This document shows, one piece after another, positions 16,397-32,029 of a stretch of DNA of 64,000 nucleotides (the stretch's first letter is position 1; the number at the start of each line of letters is the position of its first letter). Made by a program: the position numbers and the translations under genes. The notes under the pieces were generated by a model, which saw nothing but the letters and a program-made list of their open reading frames with translations, made no database searches and was not told where the DNA came from. The DNA is from Nissolia schottii (Eukaryota; Streptophyta; Magnoliopsida; Fabales; Fabaceae), in the NCBI GenBank assembly GCA_003254905.1, contig QANU01107126.1, positions 368,180-432,179 on the forward strand. Reading direction: 5' to 3'.

Positions 16397-17245
16397 GGCA
16401 TTCCTTTATAAGTGTTTTATGAGACCAAAAGATACAAGTATATCAAAGAATATCTAAGTCCTCTTATGAGGAAATATCCATAAGACTTTTTATATAACAC
16501 AATTATAGTAACTAGGATCCATTCATAATAACCCATATGGAGCGTGTCCTTTGGGCTAGTGTAGTTAGCGGGTCACCTTGATCAACCTCATGGATTGGTT
16601 CAGAGGTTGTACACCTAAGGTTCCAAGTGTATTGGAAGGAATAAAATAAAAATCCCTGGGTCTAGTGCAGTTAGCTAGTCACTTCAACCGACATAAATCG
16701 TTAATTACTGACACAGTCAGGAAACTTATGTGGTTCACTACCACAAATTGAGCTTAACTCCAAATAAAAAAATGAAGTTGTATGCCCCAGGGTGGTAACC
16801 AATCCCCCAGGTATACTAAAGGGAATAATGTGAAGGATAAATGATTAAAAGGATATCATAGTATAATACATCTATAAATGTTTCAAGTTTCATTATTTTG
16901 TTTATCGACTGTTATGCCTTATTGCATTGATAAGTGTTAAGTTAAAGAAAAGAATAGGATTAACTTGTAATTGTTCAAAACTAGGTCAAGATAATAATTG
17001 AACCTTATATGCATGTTCACTTAGAGAAAGCCCGAACAATGAAACCCTATGCGAGGACACTTAGGCGATGCATAGAGATCCACTGAGGAAATACATTTTT
17101 CTCATACCCTCTGCATTTAGTTCTAGGTCTTGTTGGAGCATATCTTCCGAGTGGGGATATCCCCCCAACCATTCAAAGTCTTAGCATATTAGCGTGGACC
17201 CCACCAGGGGCGTAGTCGTGCTTAAGGCCTCAAGTACGACGATGT

Positions 17246-17749
17246 ATGAGATTAGCTAGCTTCTTTGTCACACTCGAGTTATTATGTCATATTCAGTCAT
17301 TGCCGACAGCACCACTGGTTGTACTTATTGACCCTGCCGAGGCACATGCTCCTCGTGAGTCTACACCTCTGTCGTCTCCGCCAGTGCCTGTCATTGCCCC
17401 AATTCCCGAGCCAACAGGGAATTCTGATATATCTGTGTACAAAGAGGATGTTATTGGGTTAAGTGATGACAACATTCAAGATGTCACCCAATCAATGTTT
17501 GTGAATCAATCCAATAGGATGGTGACATTCAATGTTGCATTATCTGGTCAACAAGTGAGAAAAACATCAAGAGGGGAGTACGTAATAGCTAGTAGCATGG
17601 AGAAGTTTGACAATCAGCTTGTAGAAATTGTTGAAAAATCCATTGATAAGATGAGTGACATGACTAAAAGTGTCAAGACTATGGCTGAAGTTGTGAAGAT
17701 TATGAAAAACTTTTATGACGATTCACACCGGATAAGTGCTACAAAGTAG
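17246..17749 (+). CDS. Unrecognised ORF, 167 codons, possibly transposon-related
   Basis: Open frame with a Pro-rich first third (SSPPVPVIAPIPEPTG), then a mixed acidic/hydroxylated segment. The C-terminus is probably helical (KFDNQLVEIVEKSIDKMSDM and further Met/Lys-rich turns) and could form a coiled coil. I do not recognise the family. The Pro-rich linker plus helical tail is seen in proteins derived from DNA transposons, but nothing diagnostic is present. It may be a last exon or a chance frame. Codon usage was not tested. Confidence 0.3.
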   Translation: MRLASFFVTLELLCHIQSLPTAPLVVLIDPAEAHAPRESTPLSSPPVPVIAPIPEPTGNSDISVYKEDVIGLSDDNIQDVTQSMFVNQSNRMVTFNVALSGQQVRKTSRGEYVIASSMEKFDNQLVEIVEKSIDKMSDMTKSVKTMAEVVKIMKNFYDDSHRISATK

Positions 17750-17760
17750 GTGTGAAGCTT

Positions 17761-18300
17761 ATGTGTGACCCTCCGCTAGTTCATTTATTTTGGGGATTTC
17801 AAAATGAACGCAAGGTTAAATTTGTATAGAATTTGGCTAAGAAAAACTAGTGCAAGTAGTATTTAAAAACAATAAATAGACTTAGATCTACGAAATACTC
17901 TACAAGTTATAGCACTGGGTAATATTACTTCTTTTGAAGCTTGATGTTCTATTGCGGTGTTTGTGAATGGTATTTCATAACATTATAAACGGTATTATTT
18001 GTAACAAGGACGTTTTAGTTTTTTTATGATTATTTTCATATGATTATTTTTATTAATTATATATATTGATCATGACCTTTTTTTTTTTAAAGTCTCCAGG
18101 AATTTTAATGTCTCAAAATTAATATAATAAAAATATTGGACAATTCATTTTTAAGTAAAGGATATTATTATCAAAAGCATAATTTTTTTTATCTTATACA
18201 ATGTGTCACCAAACACATGATAATATTATCTTATACAGTACATTGCCTTATATAGTATGTCACCAAATACTATACTGGATTAAAATTTTATCAGGCCTAA
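17761..18300. other. AT-rich intergenic region
   Basis: No coding potential or clear element is visible. Short words such as ATCTTATACA and TGTCACCAAA recur near 18190-18260, probably remains of an AT-rich transposon end. Confidence 0.35.
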
Positions 18301-18304
18301 TCTT

Positions 18305-19005
18305 ATTCATAGTTATAAAACTCGGCCTGGGACTTGACCCGACCGTCCTACTGGTTACTAGGTCAATTGCTGACCCAGATATAAATAAAATAATAATAAA
18401 TATATATAACCTAAAAAAATTTAAAAAAATCCAAATAAATAAAATGCATTAAACATCCATTATAACATAAAATCACTTAAAACATATAAGTAAGGTTCAA
18501 ACTTCAAATGTCATATCATACATAAACAATACAAGTTCAAGATCTTAAATCACAAATGACAAGTTCAATTCAAAACATAAGTAAACCAAGTTTTAAATAA
18601 AAAAATACATAAAAACAACAATTCTATATGAGTATTCAATATTTATTACAAAAGGCAGCAAAATAGGTGCATGCAACAAGAAAAAGGATACAAAAATGAG
18701 GAACTTAAACACATATTTTGTAGGAAAATGAAAAAAAAATCAGCTCAATCTTACAAACAGTAATTTCAAAAAAATTCTTTATTAAACGACGTTGTTTTCC
18801 ATTTTTATTAAAAAAATTAAAAATTTTAAAAATTTTAAAAAAATCATGACTCGACTAGGTCACTGGGTTTTGCAAAAACTGCCTGGGTCAACCCGTGTTT
18901 GATCGGGTATGAAACGTGGCCGATCCGCTCAAATAACCAGCCCAGTCCCATGGCCAGATCACCGGGTTCCGGGTCGACCCAGTCAAGCCGGGTTTTTCAA
19001 CTAAG
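18305..19005. mobile_element. Non-autonomous DNA element with about 60 bp inverted ends
   Basis: The left end (AGTTATAAAACTCGGCCTGG... then GACCCGACC) pairs with the complement of the right end (AGTTGAAAAACCCGGCTTGACTGGG...). Between them lies AT-rich DNA without an ORF. GC-rich termini around an AT-rich core, about 700 bp, suit a MULE-like or hAT-like non-autonomous element. A convincing target duplication was not found, and the flanks share the word ATCTTAT only. Confidence 0.55.
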
Positions 19006-19607
19006 ATCTTATCAGGCATTATCTAGTTAGGCTTAATCCTATTAGGCCTTATCTTATCTGGTGTGCCAAAGAACCCCTAAACTCAAATTTGTGATTTTTC
19101 CAAATCTAAAAGCCACACAATCACTAGATCTGTGATTCATGAAGGAGAAGGGTTGCATGATGTCGTTAGCGACACCAAAGATGATGACCTCAATTGTTGC
19201 TAAGACAGGGAGCCATTGATTAGGAGGAGTTGCAGTGCCAGTGGCAGAGGATGAAAGGTGGTTGAGACAACGTTACTAGTGCAAAATTGTCATTAAAAGT
19301 AGGCGATGGCGTTGACAAGGGACAAGGGTGGAAGAGAGAGACAATGGGTGGTGACGACGAAGGTGGTGGCGCTGAGGTGGTAGTGGTGGAAGAAGATGCA
19401 AGAGGAGGAAAGAGAGAAAAGAATAAGAGGTATAAAATTAATTTGTTAATGAGACATTAATTTGTTAAATGGGGGACCAATGTATAAAATAACGTAGTGA
19501 TACATTGCTAAAAAGTCCCCCCAATTAATTTAAACCTACTAGTTTTCCCGAGGACCAAGTTGGTCCGTGACCAAGCTCAGTCCATAGTAGAAGGCTCCAG
19601 TAACTCT
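19006..19607. other. Intergenic region before the CPN60B duplication
   Basis: Includes a purine-rich block (19130-19420) with GTGG-type repeats and no open frame. Probably transposon-derived; no gene was seen. Confidence 0.35.
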
Positions 19608-19982
19608 TGCTCCAACATCGTAAGTCCTAATTCCTAAAGACGTATATGTCCGAACAAAGGTTCTAGAGCATTCCAACGCAGGACAAAATGAAGACGGTAG
19701 GAGCATAACAGTTGAAAATCCAACGGCCCAGATCAAACAGAACATTCACGATCAAATCTCTCACCACTCATCCACAATCTTTGTAATAAATAAATAAAAA
19801 CCTAATCCCACCCTTACTCATCCACACCTCCCCTGCTTCTTCAACAACTTCTTCAGCTAACTTTAGCAACGCTCGCTGCCTGCTTTATCCAATACCCAAT
19901 AATCTACCTTCTCAAACCCTAATCCTCTATTTCCCCAATTCAAACTCAATTCAATTTCAATTCAAAGTTTTTGGTGGAAGCC
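19608..19982 (+). promoter_or_regulatory. CPN60B copy A promoter and 5' leader, with site II and telo-box
   Basis: A block of about 110 bp (roughly 19668-19775) is shared with the upstream region of copy B, including the identical run ATCCAACGGCCCAGATCAAA. It contains GGCCCA (19725-19730), the site II/UP1-type element. AAACCCTAA (19914-19922), the telo-box (internal telomeric motif), lies 61-69 bp before the ATG. These two motifs together are known from promoters of plant genes active in growing tissue. Function here is inferred. Confidence 0.6.
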
Positions 19983-22900
19983 ATGGCGTCAACCTTCTCA
20001 GCAATGTCTTCTTTCGCCACTCACAAGCTCTCTTCCTCCACCTCCATTTCTTCATTTCCTCTCGCCGGCGGCAGGAGACAGCGAAACGGTGTAGTTTTGG
20101 CGCGTAGGAACCGCAACCCAAGGGTCTCTGCTATGGCCAAGGAGTTGCACTTCAACAAGGACGGTTCCGCCATCAAGAAACTCCAGGTACGGTAACGATG
20201 ACCCTTACCTTGTCGCTGACTTGGTAAATGAGTCATATAGCGAGCGAGTTATGTTGAAATGAGCGTGACGTTTAATTTTTTGTGTCGTGTTTGTTTTTCT
20301 TTTTTGGTGGTACAGAGTGGTGTGAACAAGCTTGCGGATTTGGTTGGGGTTACGCTTGGTCCTAAAGGAAGGAACGTTGTTTTGGAGAGCAAGTATGGCT
20401 CACCCAAGATTGTTAACGATGGTGTCACTGTTGCCAAAGAGGTTTGTGGTTCCTGCTTTATATAAGCGGCCTTTAGATTTTGTGATAGTTTTGGCTTTTT
20501 CGAGTGTATTTGAATGTTTTGAATGCGTTTAGGTGCTTAGAAGATTAGATATCCATTAAGTTGATAGTAATTTGTTATGGTTGCATTTGCTTGAATAGGT
20601 TGAGTTGGAGGACCCGGTTGAGAATATCGGAGCCAAGTTGGTGAGACAGGCAGCTGCTAAGACGAACGACTTGGCTGGTGATGGAACCACCACTTCTGTT
20701 GTTCTTGCCCAGGGTCTTATTGCAGAAGGTGTTAAGGTGGGTTTTGTTCATTGCTTAGAAGTGTATATTACTAACTAGTTTTTTTGGTTTTGTTTTGCTC
20801 ATTATCATACAATTAGGCCTCATTTCCGGTCGAATTTGGCAGGTTGTTGCAGCTGGTGCTAACCCTGTGCTTATCACCCGTGGCATTGAGAAGACAACCA
20901 AAGCTCTTGTGTTTGAGCTTAAGCAAATGTCAAAAGAGGTGGTGCAACTTTTCTTGTTTTTATTTTTTTTTTAATTTTTTGTTTTTATTGCATGGAGTAC
21001 TCCATTGGCGATTTAAAAATTTATTAGAGTAGTCTAGAATTTCAGTATTGATTGTTAGATGTGTGGTTGTATGGATTTTAGGTTGAAGATAGTGAGTTGT
21101 CCGATGTAGCAGCAGTCAGTGCAGGGAACAATTATGAAGTTGGAAACATGATTGCTGAAGCGCTGAGTAAGGTGGGTAGAAAGGGTGTTGTGACACTTGA
21201 AGAAGGAAAGAGTGCAGAAAACTTTTTGTACGTTGTTGAGGGGATGCAATTTGACCGTGGTTATATTTCACCATACTTTGTAACTGACAGTGAGAAAATG
21301 GCTGTTGAATATGAGAATTGCAAGGTTTGACATTTGTTTTCCTCCCTAACTTATTATTATTATTATTGTTATTATTATTATACTTTATATTTACTCATAA
21401 GTTTGTGTGGTGTGTATATTGTGCAGTTGCTGTTGGTTGATAAAAAGATAACCAATGCAAGGGATCTTGTTAACATACTGGAGGATGCAATTAGAAGTGG
21501 ATTCCCTATTTTGATTATTGCCGAGGATATTGAACAAGAAGCCCTGGCAACTCTTGTGGTGAACAAACTTAGAGGATCACTGAAGATTGCGGCACTTAAG
21601 GCCCCTGGATTTGGAGAACGCAAGACCCAGTACCTTGATGATATTGCCATCTTGACAGGAGGTCTGTAAATTTGTTAGTTTTATGTGTCTGATTGATCTG
21701 TCTAATTTTGAAGAGCATGGTTTTGTTTGCAGCTGTTGGTTCATTATGTTTCGTCCCAATTTCCTTACAGGTACTGTAATCAGAGAAGAGGTTGGCCTTA
21801 CTTTAGACAAAGCCGGGAAAGAGGTTCTTGGTCATGCCTCCAAAGTGGTGCTCACCAAGGATACCACCACAATTGTTGGTGATGGAAGTACCCAAGAAGT
21901 TGTTAACAAGAGAGTGGCACAAATTAGGAACCAAATTGAGGTTGGCCCTCTCCGCTCTCTCCTTCCTCCAAAATGTCTCATGCAAATGTGGCATGTGCAG
22001 GGTTTCTTGATAAATTGCTAAATTGCTTGTTTACATATTTTTATAGGAAGCTGACCAAGATTATGAAAAGGAGAAGCTTAATGAAAGAATTGCTAAATTG
22101 TCTGGTGGTGTGGCCGTAATACAGGTAAGTAACTCACCAATATCTAACAATGTACTAGTTTCTTATTCTGTGCAAGCCATGTTGCTAGTTTCATTTTTTT
22201 ATTCTTCGTATGCTTGTGTAGGTTGGAGCTCAAACTGAGACAGAGCTAAAAGAAAAGAAATTGAGAGTTGAAGATGCTCTTAATGCCACAAAGGTAACAC
22301 TTCACCATCCAAAACATAGAATTGTTCATTTCAGTTTCTGTTTTTTATAATTTATTTATTTATTTATTATTTTTGTATTTTATTTTTAAATTTACAGGCA
22401 GCGGTTGAGGAAGGTATTGTAGTTGGTGGTGGGTGCACTCTGCTGAGACTTGCATCAAAGGTGGATGCAATCAAGGATAGCCTTGATAATGATGAGGAAA
22501 AAGTGAGCTGTTTATTTGACTTTAACAAGACATTTTTGTTTTTGGTGCTTTGAAATGTTCCTGACAGTCTGTTTTCTGTTCAATAACATCCAATGTTTAT
22601 TATTTAGCCTTTTGACTGAGAGAATGGCCTCAAAACTACTACTATTTCTTGTTGTAGGTTGGAGCAGATATTGTGAAAAGAGCTCTTAGTTATCCCCTAA
22701 AATTAATTGCCAAGAATGCTGGTGTTAATGGCAGTGTTGTCAGTGAGAAGGTACTATGACTTGCTAAGTTGAACTGTCTTGTTGCTATGTTTAATTGATG
22801 CATGTGATGATGTGAAATGGCATATTGTGGTTAGATTCTTTCGAGCGACGATCTAAGATATGGATATAATGCTGCCACGGGAGCGTACGAAGATTTAATG

Positions 22901-24257
22901 GCTGCTGGGATCATTGATCCGACTAAGGTGAGTTGATGATTGAGCATTGCATGAATTTTTAACTCCTTCCCACTATCTCTAGTTGCATCTAAATTCTTTG
23001 ATAAATTACATTTGTTTAAAATGATGGCATCTTTATGCTTGTATCCTAGATGTGAGGCTTGGAATACCTGTTTCAGAAATGATGATACTTGGGATTGTAC
23101 TATATATGATTTTAACTAACTAGTTTTCGGTATAGTGCCAAACATGAGGTTTTTAAATATCCAAGTGTTCCTTATTGACGTATTAGTAGGGCTGGGGCAT
23201 CTGTCCCCAGCACCATTGCATGATTGTTGTTGCATCTACCTCCACTATAAATCGAGAGTTAGTCTAAGGCGCTATAGATCAGCTTAAATGTTGCTGGACT
23301 TAATGTGGGGAACAAACATTAATTAATCTTGAGGTGTAATTCTAAGTACCATGGCAATTCTTAAAATGCTTTTCTTAACTGTGCCAACTTTGCAAGATGC
23401 TTCAGATTCCATATATAATATAGTATGATACTATGATAGCTGGTGCTTGGTATCAAACTTAATAACTTGAGCATCCTTACTCTTTTGTGCAGGTGGTCAG
23501 ATGTTGCCTGGAACATGCAGCCTCTGTGGCCAAAACCTTCTTAATGTCAGACTGTGTGGTTGTTGAGATTAAGGAGCCTGAGCCTGTACCTGCTGGCAAC
23601 CCCATGGACAATTCAGGTATCTAGTTTAAATGTATATTATTTCATATTAGGGTTGACTTGGTGAGAGTGGAGTGATCTAATTAGATAGTTTGGATTAAGA
23701 AAAAAAGTAACAAAATATGCTTTATATGAAAGTATGTTTGAAAGATTTAGTTCAACACCCACCACCTAGTTTGTTTTTTTTTGGGTGGTTACAAGGTGAG
23801 GTCGGCTAATAGATTAAGATTGTTATGATATTTAGAAGATACATCATTTTTTACATTAAACCTAATATACGTAATAGGATAAATAGGAAAGAGAGCTTGT
23901 TTGACCCATATAGCATGTCACATAGAATGGTGGTTGTATAAAAATAGCTCCAACAATAATAAAAGCAGTCTATGACCCTATGTGTAGGAGGAAGAAAAAT
24001 GAGGATGTTGCATTTAAGTCTGGAAGATTTTAAAACCTAGAGGACAACTATGAAATTGTTTTGGCAAGGTTTTTCAAGAAAAATTAGATTAGGCTATAGG
24101 TTGGACTAGTTTGGTGGGACTAATGCAAAATGTGATTCAAAATTTCCAACCAGAGACTGTTTTGGTGTTAAAACATTGTTATGCAAAACCTAGCCTTTTG
24201 TCCTTGTATTTAGTTGGCTGACTCTGCATTTCTTGTTTCTCAGGATATGGTTATTAG
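19983..24257 (+). CDS. CPN60B: Plastid chaperonin-60 subunit beta (Rubisco-binding protein beta), copy A, 14 exons, 596 aa
   Basis: Group I (GroEL-type) chaperonin subunit that folds Rubisco and other stromal proteins with alpha subunits and CPN20/CPN10. Exons: 19983-20186, 20316-20441, 20599-20736, 20843-20938, 21082-21324, 21427-21661, 21771-21940, 22047-22124, 22222-22293, 22398-22502, 22658-22750, 22835-22927, 23493-23616, 24244-24257. All introns are GT-AG and in phase. The first 50 or so residues are a Ser/Thr/Arg-rich plastid transit peptide; the mature part starts near [10 protein letters not shown]. The GroEL signatures are intact: [21 protein letters not shown] (ATP site) and [12 protein letters not shown]. 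The C-terminus is SGYGY after a tiny last exon. The first M is taken at 19983 because it opens the transit peptide. It is the upstream member of a tandem pair with copy B and shows no disabling mutation. Confidence 0.96.
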
Positions 24258-24553
24258 AGCAACGGCTGCTGCAGTGAGAACATTTTTTCTCCCTTGAGGA
24301 ATCACAAAATCTAGTAGTCATTTTATTTGTATCACCAAGTCCAATGTAGTACTTGTAGTGGCGGTGAGCTAGATAGACTGGCGCCATTTTATTATTTGGA
24401 ATTAATAATATAAAAATTTTGCAAAATATTTTTCCTTGGAGATCTACGTCAGCTCGAATTTTCGTTTGCACCTTTTGCAAATCCACTCGATCTTGAGTTT
24501 TGATATGTCAAAACTGTAGGAAACGTTGTTCCCGACATTATGAAGGACGAGCA
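24258..24553. other. CPN60B copy A 3' UTR and end of the duplicated unit
   Basis: Similarity to the 3' flank of copy B (for example CAGTGAGAACA and TTATTTTATTTG) continues to about 24400 and then stops, marking the approximate 3' edge of the duplicated segment. Confidence 0.55.
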
Positions 24554-25494
24554 TTTAAGAACTAATTACACTCACGTCCCTTGAATCTTAATGAAATTAC
24601 ACTTACCTTCTTCCTAGTTTTACAAAAAAATCATTTCCTGCATTGACCACCCTCGCACATGATTCACATGTGAAGTGATTTTTACACCCTTAATGATTTA
24701 TTCAATTCTCAATCAATGTCACTCCTACCCACTCCAATCTTCCCCAATCTCCATGGTAGCCACCTCAGTTCCTCATCACAATCATCATAGTATTTTTTTT
24801 CAACAAACCCTAACCACCCTTTCAAGTCCCCTACAAATCGGTAAAGCACTCCCAACAACTGTTTTGACTGAGGCAATTATCCCATTTGAAATCCACCATC
24901 GTCAAACCCCAAAGAAACAAAAAAAGGTTATTCATATCTTTGGTTTAATTTAGACCTTGAATTACTAACACTCAATTCCATTATCAATTTTACAAAATTG
25001 GCTTACAAATTTCAATAATAAATTGCAATTCATGGTATTCGGCCGTAGAACAAGATCACTTGGGCACCCACACTGGTCAAATGACCCACCCATACGGGTA
25101 AGACACAGTGGCTGGGCAATGGTCAGATTGTTTTGTGTGGACAACATGGTGGCAGCGGTCTCAACAGCAGCGTGGCCGAGCACAGCGGTGGCTTATAGAA
25201 AACGGCGACTTTATCCTCCATGGCAAAAGGTGGCTTAGACTTTGCAATGGTTTGTCGTGACGGCCAGATCATGACCTTCGTGTCTGCCACGGTTTGGCCT
25301 TGCTGCTGCCACCATGAAGACAAGGGTACTAGGGTCTTGGTTCTGATAGAGGTTGGGGAAGATGAGTTAAGGGTAATTTTTTAGAATTTGGGGAATTAAG
25401 AATAGGGGAGGTAGATGGTTTTTTGGAAACTTAGGAGAGAGGAGGGTGTAATTTTAATGAAATTCAGGGGATGTGATTGTAATTATTCCTTAAA
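24554..25494. mobile_element. Non-autonomous DNA transposon with long terminal inverted repeats between the CPN60B copies
   Basis: The left end TTTAAGAACTAATTACACTC pairs over more than 45 bp with the complement of the right end, TTTAAGGAATAATTACAATC, and then AC(G/A)TCCC...TGAAT...AAATTACAC. The interior (about 850 bp) has GTGG-rich sequence and only short unrecognised frames. Long inverted ends suggest a MULE-like element. A target-site duplication was not clear, so the superfamily is tentative. Confidence 0.65.
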
Positions 25495-27050
25495 GATATT
25501 CTTTTGCCGCTATTTTGAAATCGAATATGTATCCTTGGGAGATGGATATTTGTTATTTGATATAGGCGATGACTTTGATGCACGAGATGTTTTTGGTGTA
25601 CCATGCATATTGTGTTATGTGGTTATATGGTGATCCGTTTTCATTTAGTTACACTTTTAAAACATGCTTAAATGCATTTTAAAAATTTTGTTAAATGCAT
25701 TTATAATTATACCATCATCTCTACGGTTTCTTCCTCCCTTGTTATCTTGCCCACCACTGCCCTCCATCGTCACCTACAAAACTTTCTTCAACCAATAACC
25801 AACAAATCACAAACCTTTTGATCCTCACAAACACTAGTAGAATTAAAAAAACAAAATCAAAATTACCCATCAACTGTTCATTATCCCTTATCAATGTGAA
25901 GGTGCAACAAATCCAATAAAATCACATCCAAATTTAGAATTAAAAGAAAAAAAAAGGAAGAAACTTATATCATTTTCATAAAAAAGAAAAAATAGAACAA
26001 GAACAACAGAAAGTACTTGTTACAAGCTGCTTTAATGGTCACAATAAGCCACACTAATAAACCCAAATCCAAAATTAAACTGATTTCTACAAGCTTTAAT
26101 GGCTAAAAAATAAAAATTAACTTCTCAAAAAAAAAAGTCACACCAAGGTCTTAGAGAAATTACACAAAAAAGTAGACAAAAATTCAAACATCTCCCCCAT
26201 CCCCCCAAAAAAACTTAGATTTGAAACCATTATTTGACGCCAATTAACACACACTAAAATGTCATAATTTTAGTACACAATCAAATAATAATTTATAAAA
26301 CTAAGTAACACTTGCCTTGTGTACCAAATGATATAGCCAGTTTGGAAATAAATCGACGAGTTAATATGTGCTGAAGATGTAATCTTACTTATAACATTGC
26401 GTACATGCAATTTAAGATGTATATTGCACATAGGAAAAAAACAACAGCAGCAGCGGAATTATTTTAGTAGAAATGGTGTCATCACCTCATCTCATCTGGT
26501 TTTCCCATCCATTTCACTTCACCCCCAAGCTTTTCATATTTGGCTACTAATGTACCTTTTAAGTTTAAAATACACACAAATCTGGGTACATAAAATCAAA
26601 AGAAGGAAATGCAGAATCCCATAATAATGTTATCTAATTAAAAAGTATACTGTAGTTTTTGACTAAAAGGATACATTTATAAATGCTATTTAGGGGCTAG
26701 ATTATATTCATTACAAAAGAGAAGACAAAGCAAATTAGATGCATTTAGACACTGTTTAATGCATCTCGCACAAGATGAAGGATTCAAAGAGGCATTGAGG
26801 ATGCATCTCGCAATACATCAAGGGTGGGTTGAGTTTTGGGTGGATGAATTTGTCACGTGATGTGTCACGTAGCATATTTAACGGACATATAAGCAAATAA
26901 CGTCTTCTACTAACGGCAGATACTAAAACTAACCAATTTTTTTTAGAGAACTAATTCTTAACAAAAATTTTTACTGGGACCAAACATAATTTTTAATTTT
27001 ATAAAAATTAAAAACATATTTAACCATTTTTTAAAAAAAAAATTAATCTA
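25495..27050. other. Intergenic spacer between the CPN60B copies
   Basis: AT-rich with A-runs and a few C-rich patches. The short frame at 26397-26624 has no recognisable feature. No gene or bounded element was found. Confidence 0.4.
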
Positions 27051-27773
27051 TGTGCCAACATCCAACTTCCAAATTCAAAGAATATACCAAAAGTTCCAGA
27101 GCATTCAAAACAAGACAAAAATGAAGATGATGGGCACCCATTGGAATCCAACGGCCCAGATCAAATAGAAGCTTCATGATAAAATCTCTCACCATGCATC
27201 TCTCTCGTCGCACTGTAATAACAAGAAGGAAAAAAACTTATATCTAGTTCTATCTATACATTTTAAATCTATTTCCCGTGTAATTACCCTTTTTTTTTAA
27301 GATAAGTGTCCAATTTTAACTTTTAAATATTTTACATAGTTATTCAATTAATTCATTTAATTTAAATCATCTTTTAAATGGTGAATGTAATAATTAATCA
27401 TATTTATTGTCTTATGATATATGGTTAAATGACAATATAAAATTAATATTTTTAATTAAATTTATTACTTATTTTAAAAAGATTGTCCTCTGATCATAAA
27501 TGATTGAATAATTAGATGAAATGAATATAAATAATTTGATTAAAGTATTATGCAAATAGTAATAAACAATAAACAAATAAAAACCTAATTAAACCCTCAC
27601 ACACACAGTCTCTGAGTCTCACTCCATCAGCTCAACAACTACCCAGCAGCTCACAGCACCAAAACGCGGCGTTGCAGCGTTATCCAAAACCCCACCCAAT
27701 ACCCTAACACTCCTTAAACCCTAATCCCATTCTATCCCAAATTCAATTCAACTCTAAACTTTGTGTTGAAGCC
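27050..27773 (+). promoter_or_regulatory. CPN60B copy B promoter and leader, with a displaced conserved block
   Basis: The promoter block shared with copy A lies at about 27092-27210 (GGCCCA at 27153-27158). A telo-box AAACCCTAA is at 27716-27724. Between them is an AT-rich segment of about 360 bp (about 27225-27585) that copy A lacks. Thus the site II element is about 615 bp from the ATG here, against about 255 bp in copy A. Both edges of the extra segment abut AATAA(A)CAA-like sequence, as an insertion would leave. Confidence 0.6.
27225..27585. repeat. AT-rich insertion in the copy B promoter
   Basis: In copy A, TGTAATAAATAAATAAAAACCTAAT is continuous in the leader (cited here only as position 19780-19804). 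In copy B the matching left and right parts are separated by this segment, which is very AT-rich and non-coding. Either it inserted in B or it was lost from A. Confidence 0.5.
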
Positions 27774-31867
<4,094 letters not shown>

Positions 31868-32006
31868 AGGAACATCTGCTCCAGTGAGAACAGCATCCGT
31901 TTGATGACATACAAAATTTGGGAAGTTATTTTATTTGCAGCAACAAAGTCAAATTGTACAACGGATACTTTAGTGTTGTTAGATAGAGCCATATTTTTTT
32001 GAAGTT

Positions 32007-32012
32007 AATAAA
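32007..32012 (+). terminator. Probable polyadenylation signal of CPN60B copy B
   Basis: AATAAA 140 bp after the stop codon, at the end of the region still similar to copy A. Confidence 0.5.
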
Positions 32013-32029
32013 ATCTAAAAGCTTTTGCT

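Larger units (their letters stand above)
13561..17760 (+). repeat. Probable non-coding transposon or long-LTR-like region containing the 147-bp array
   Basis: From about 13600 the sequence looks like a transcribed leader: CT-rich, then a possible exon end at 13960 (GAGCTTTAG|GTGAG). This is followed by the tandem array (14331-15950), then 16500-17200 with repeated phrases of the sort seen in long LTRs of plant Ty3-type elements, then an ORF. No polyprotein, PBS or paired LTR is present. The class is therefore inferred from style only. Confidence 0.3.
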
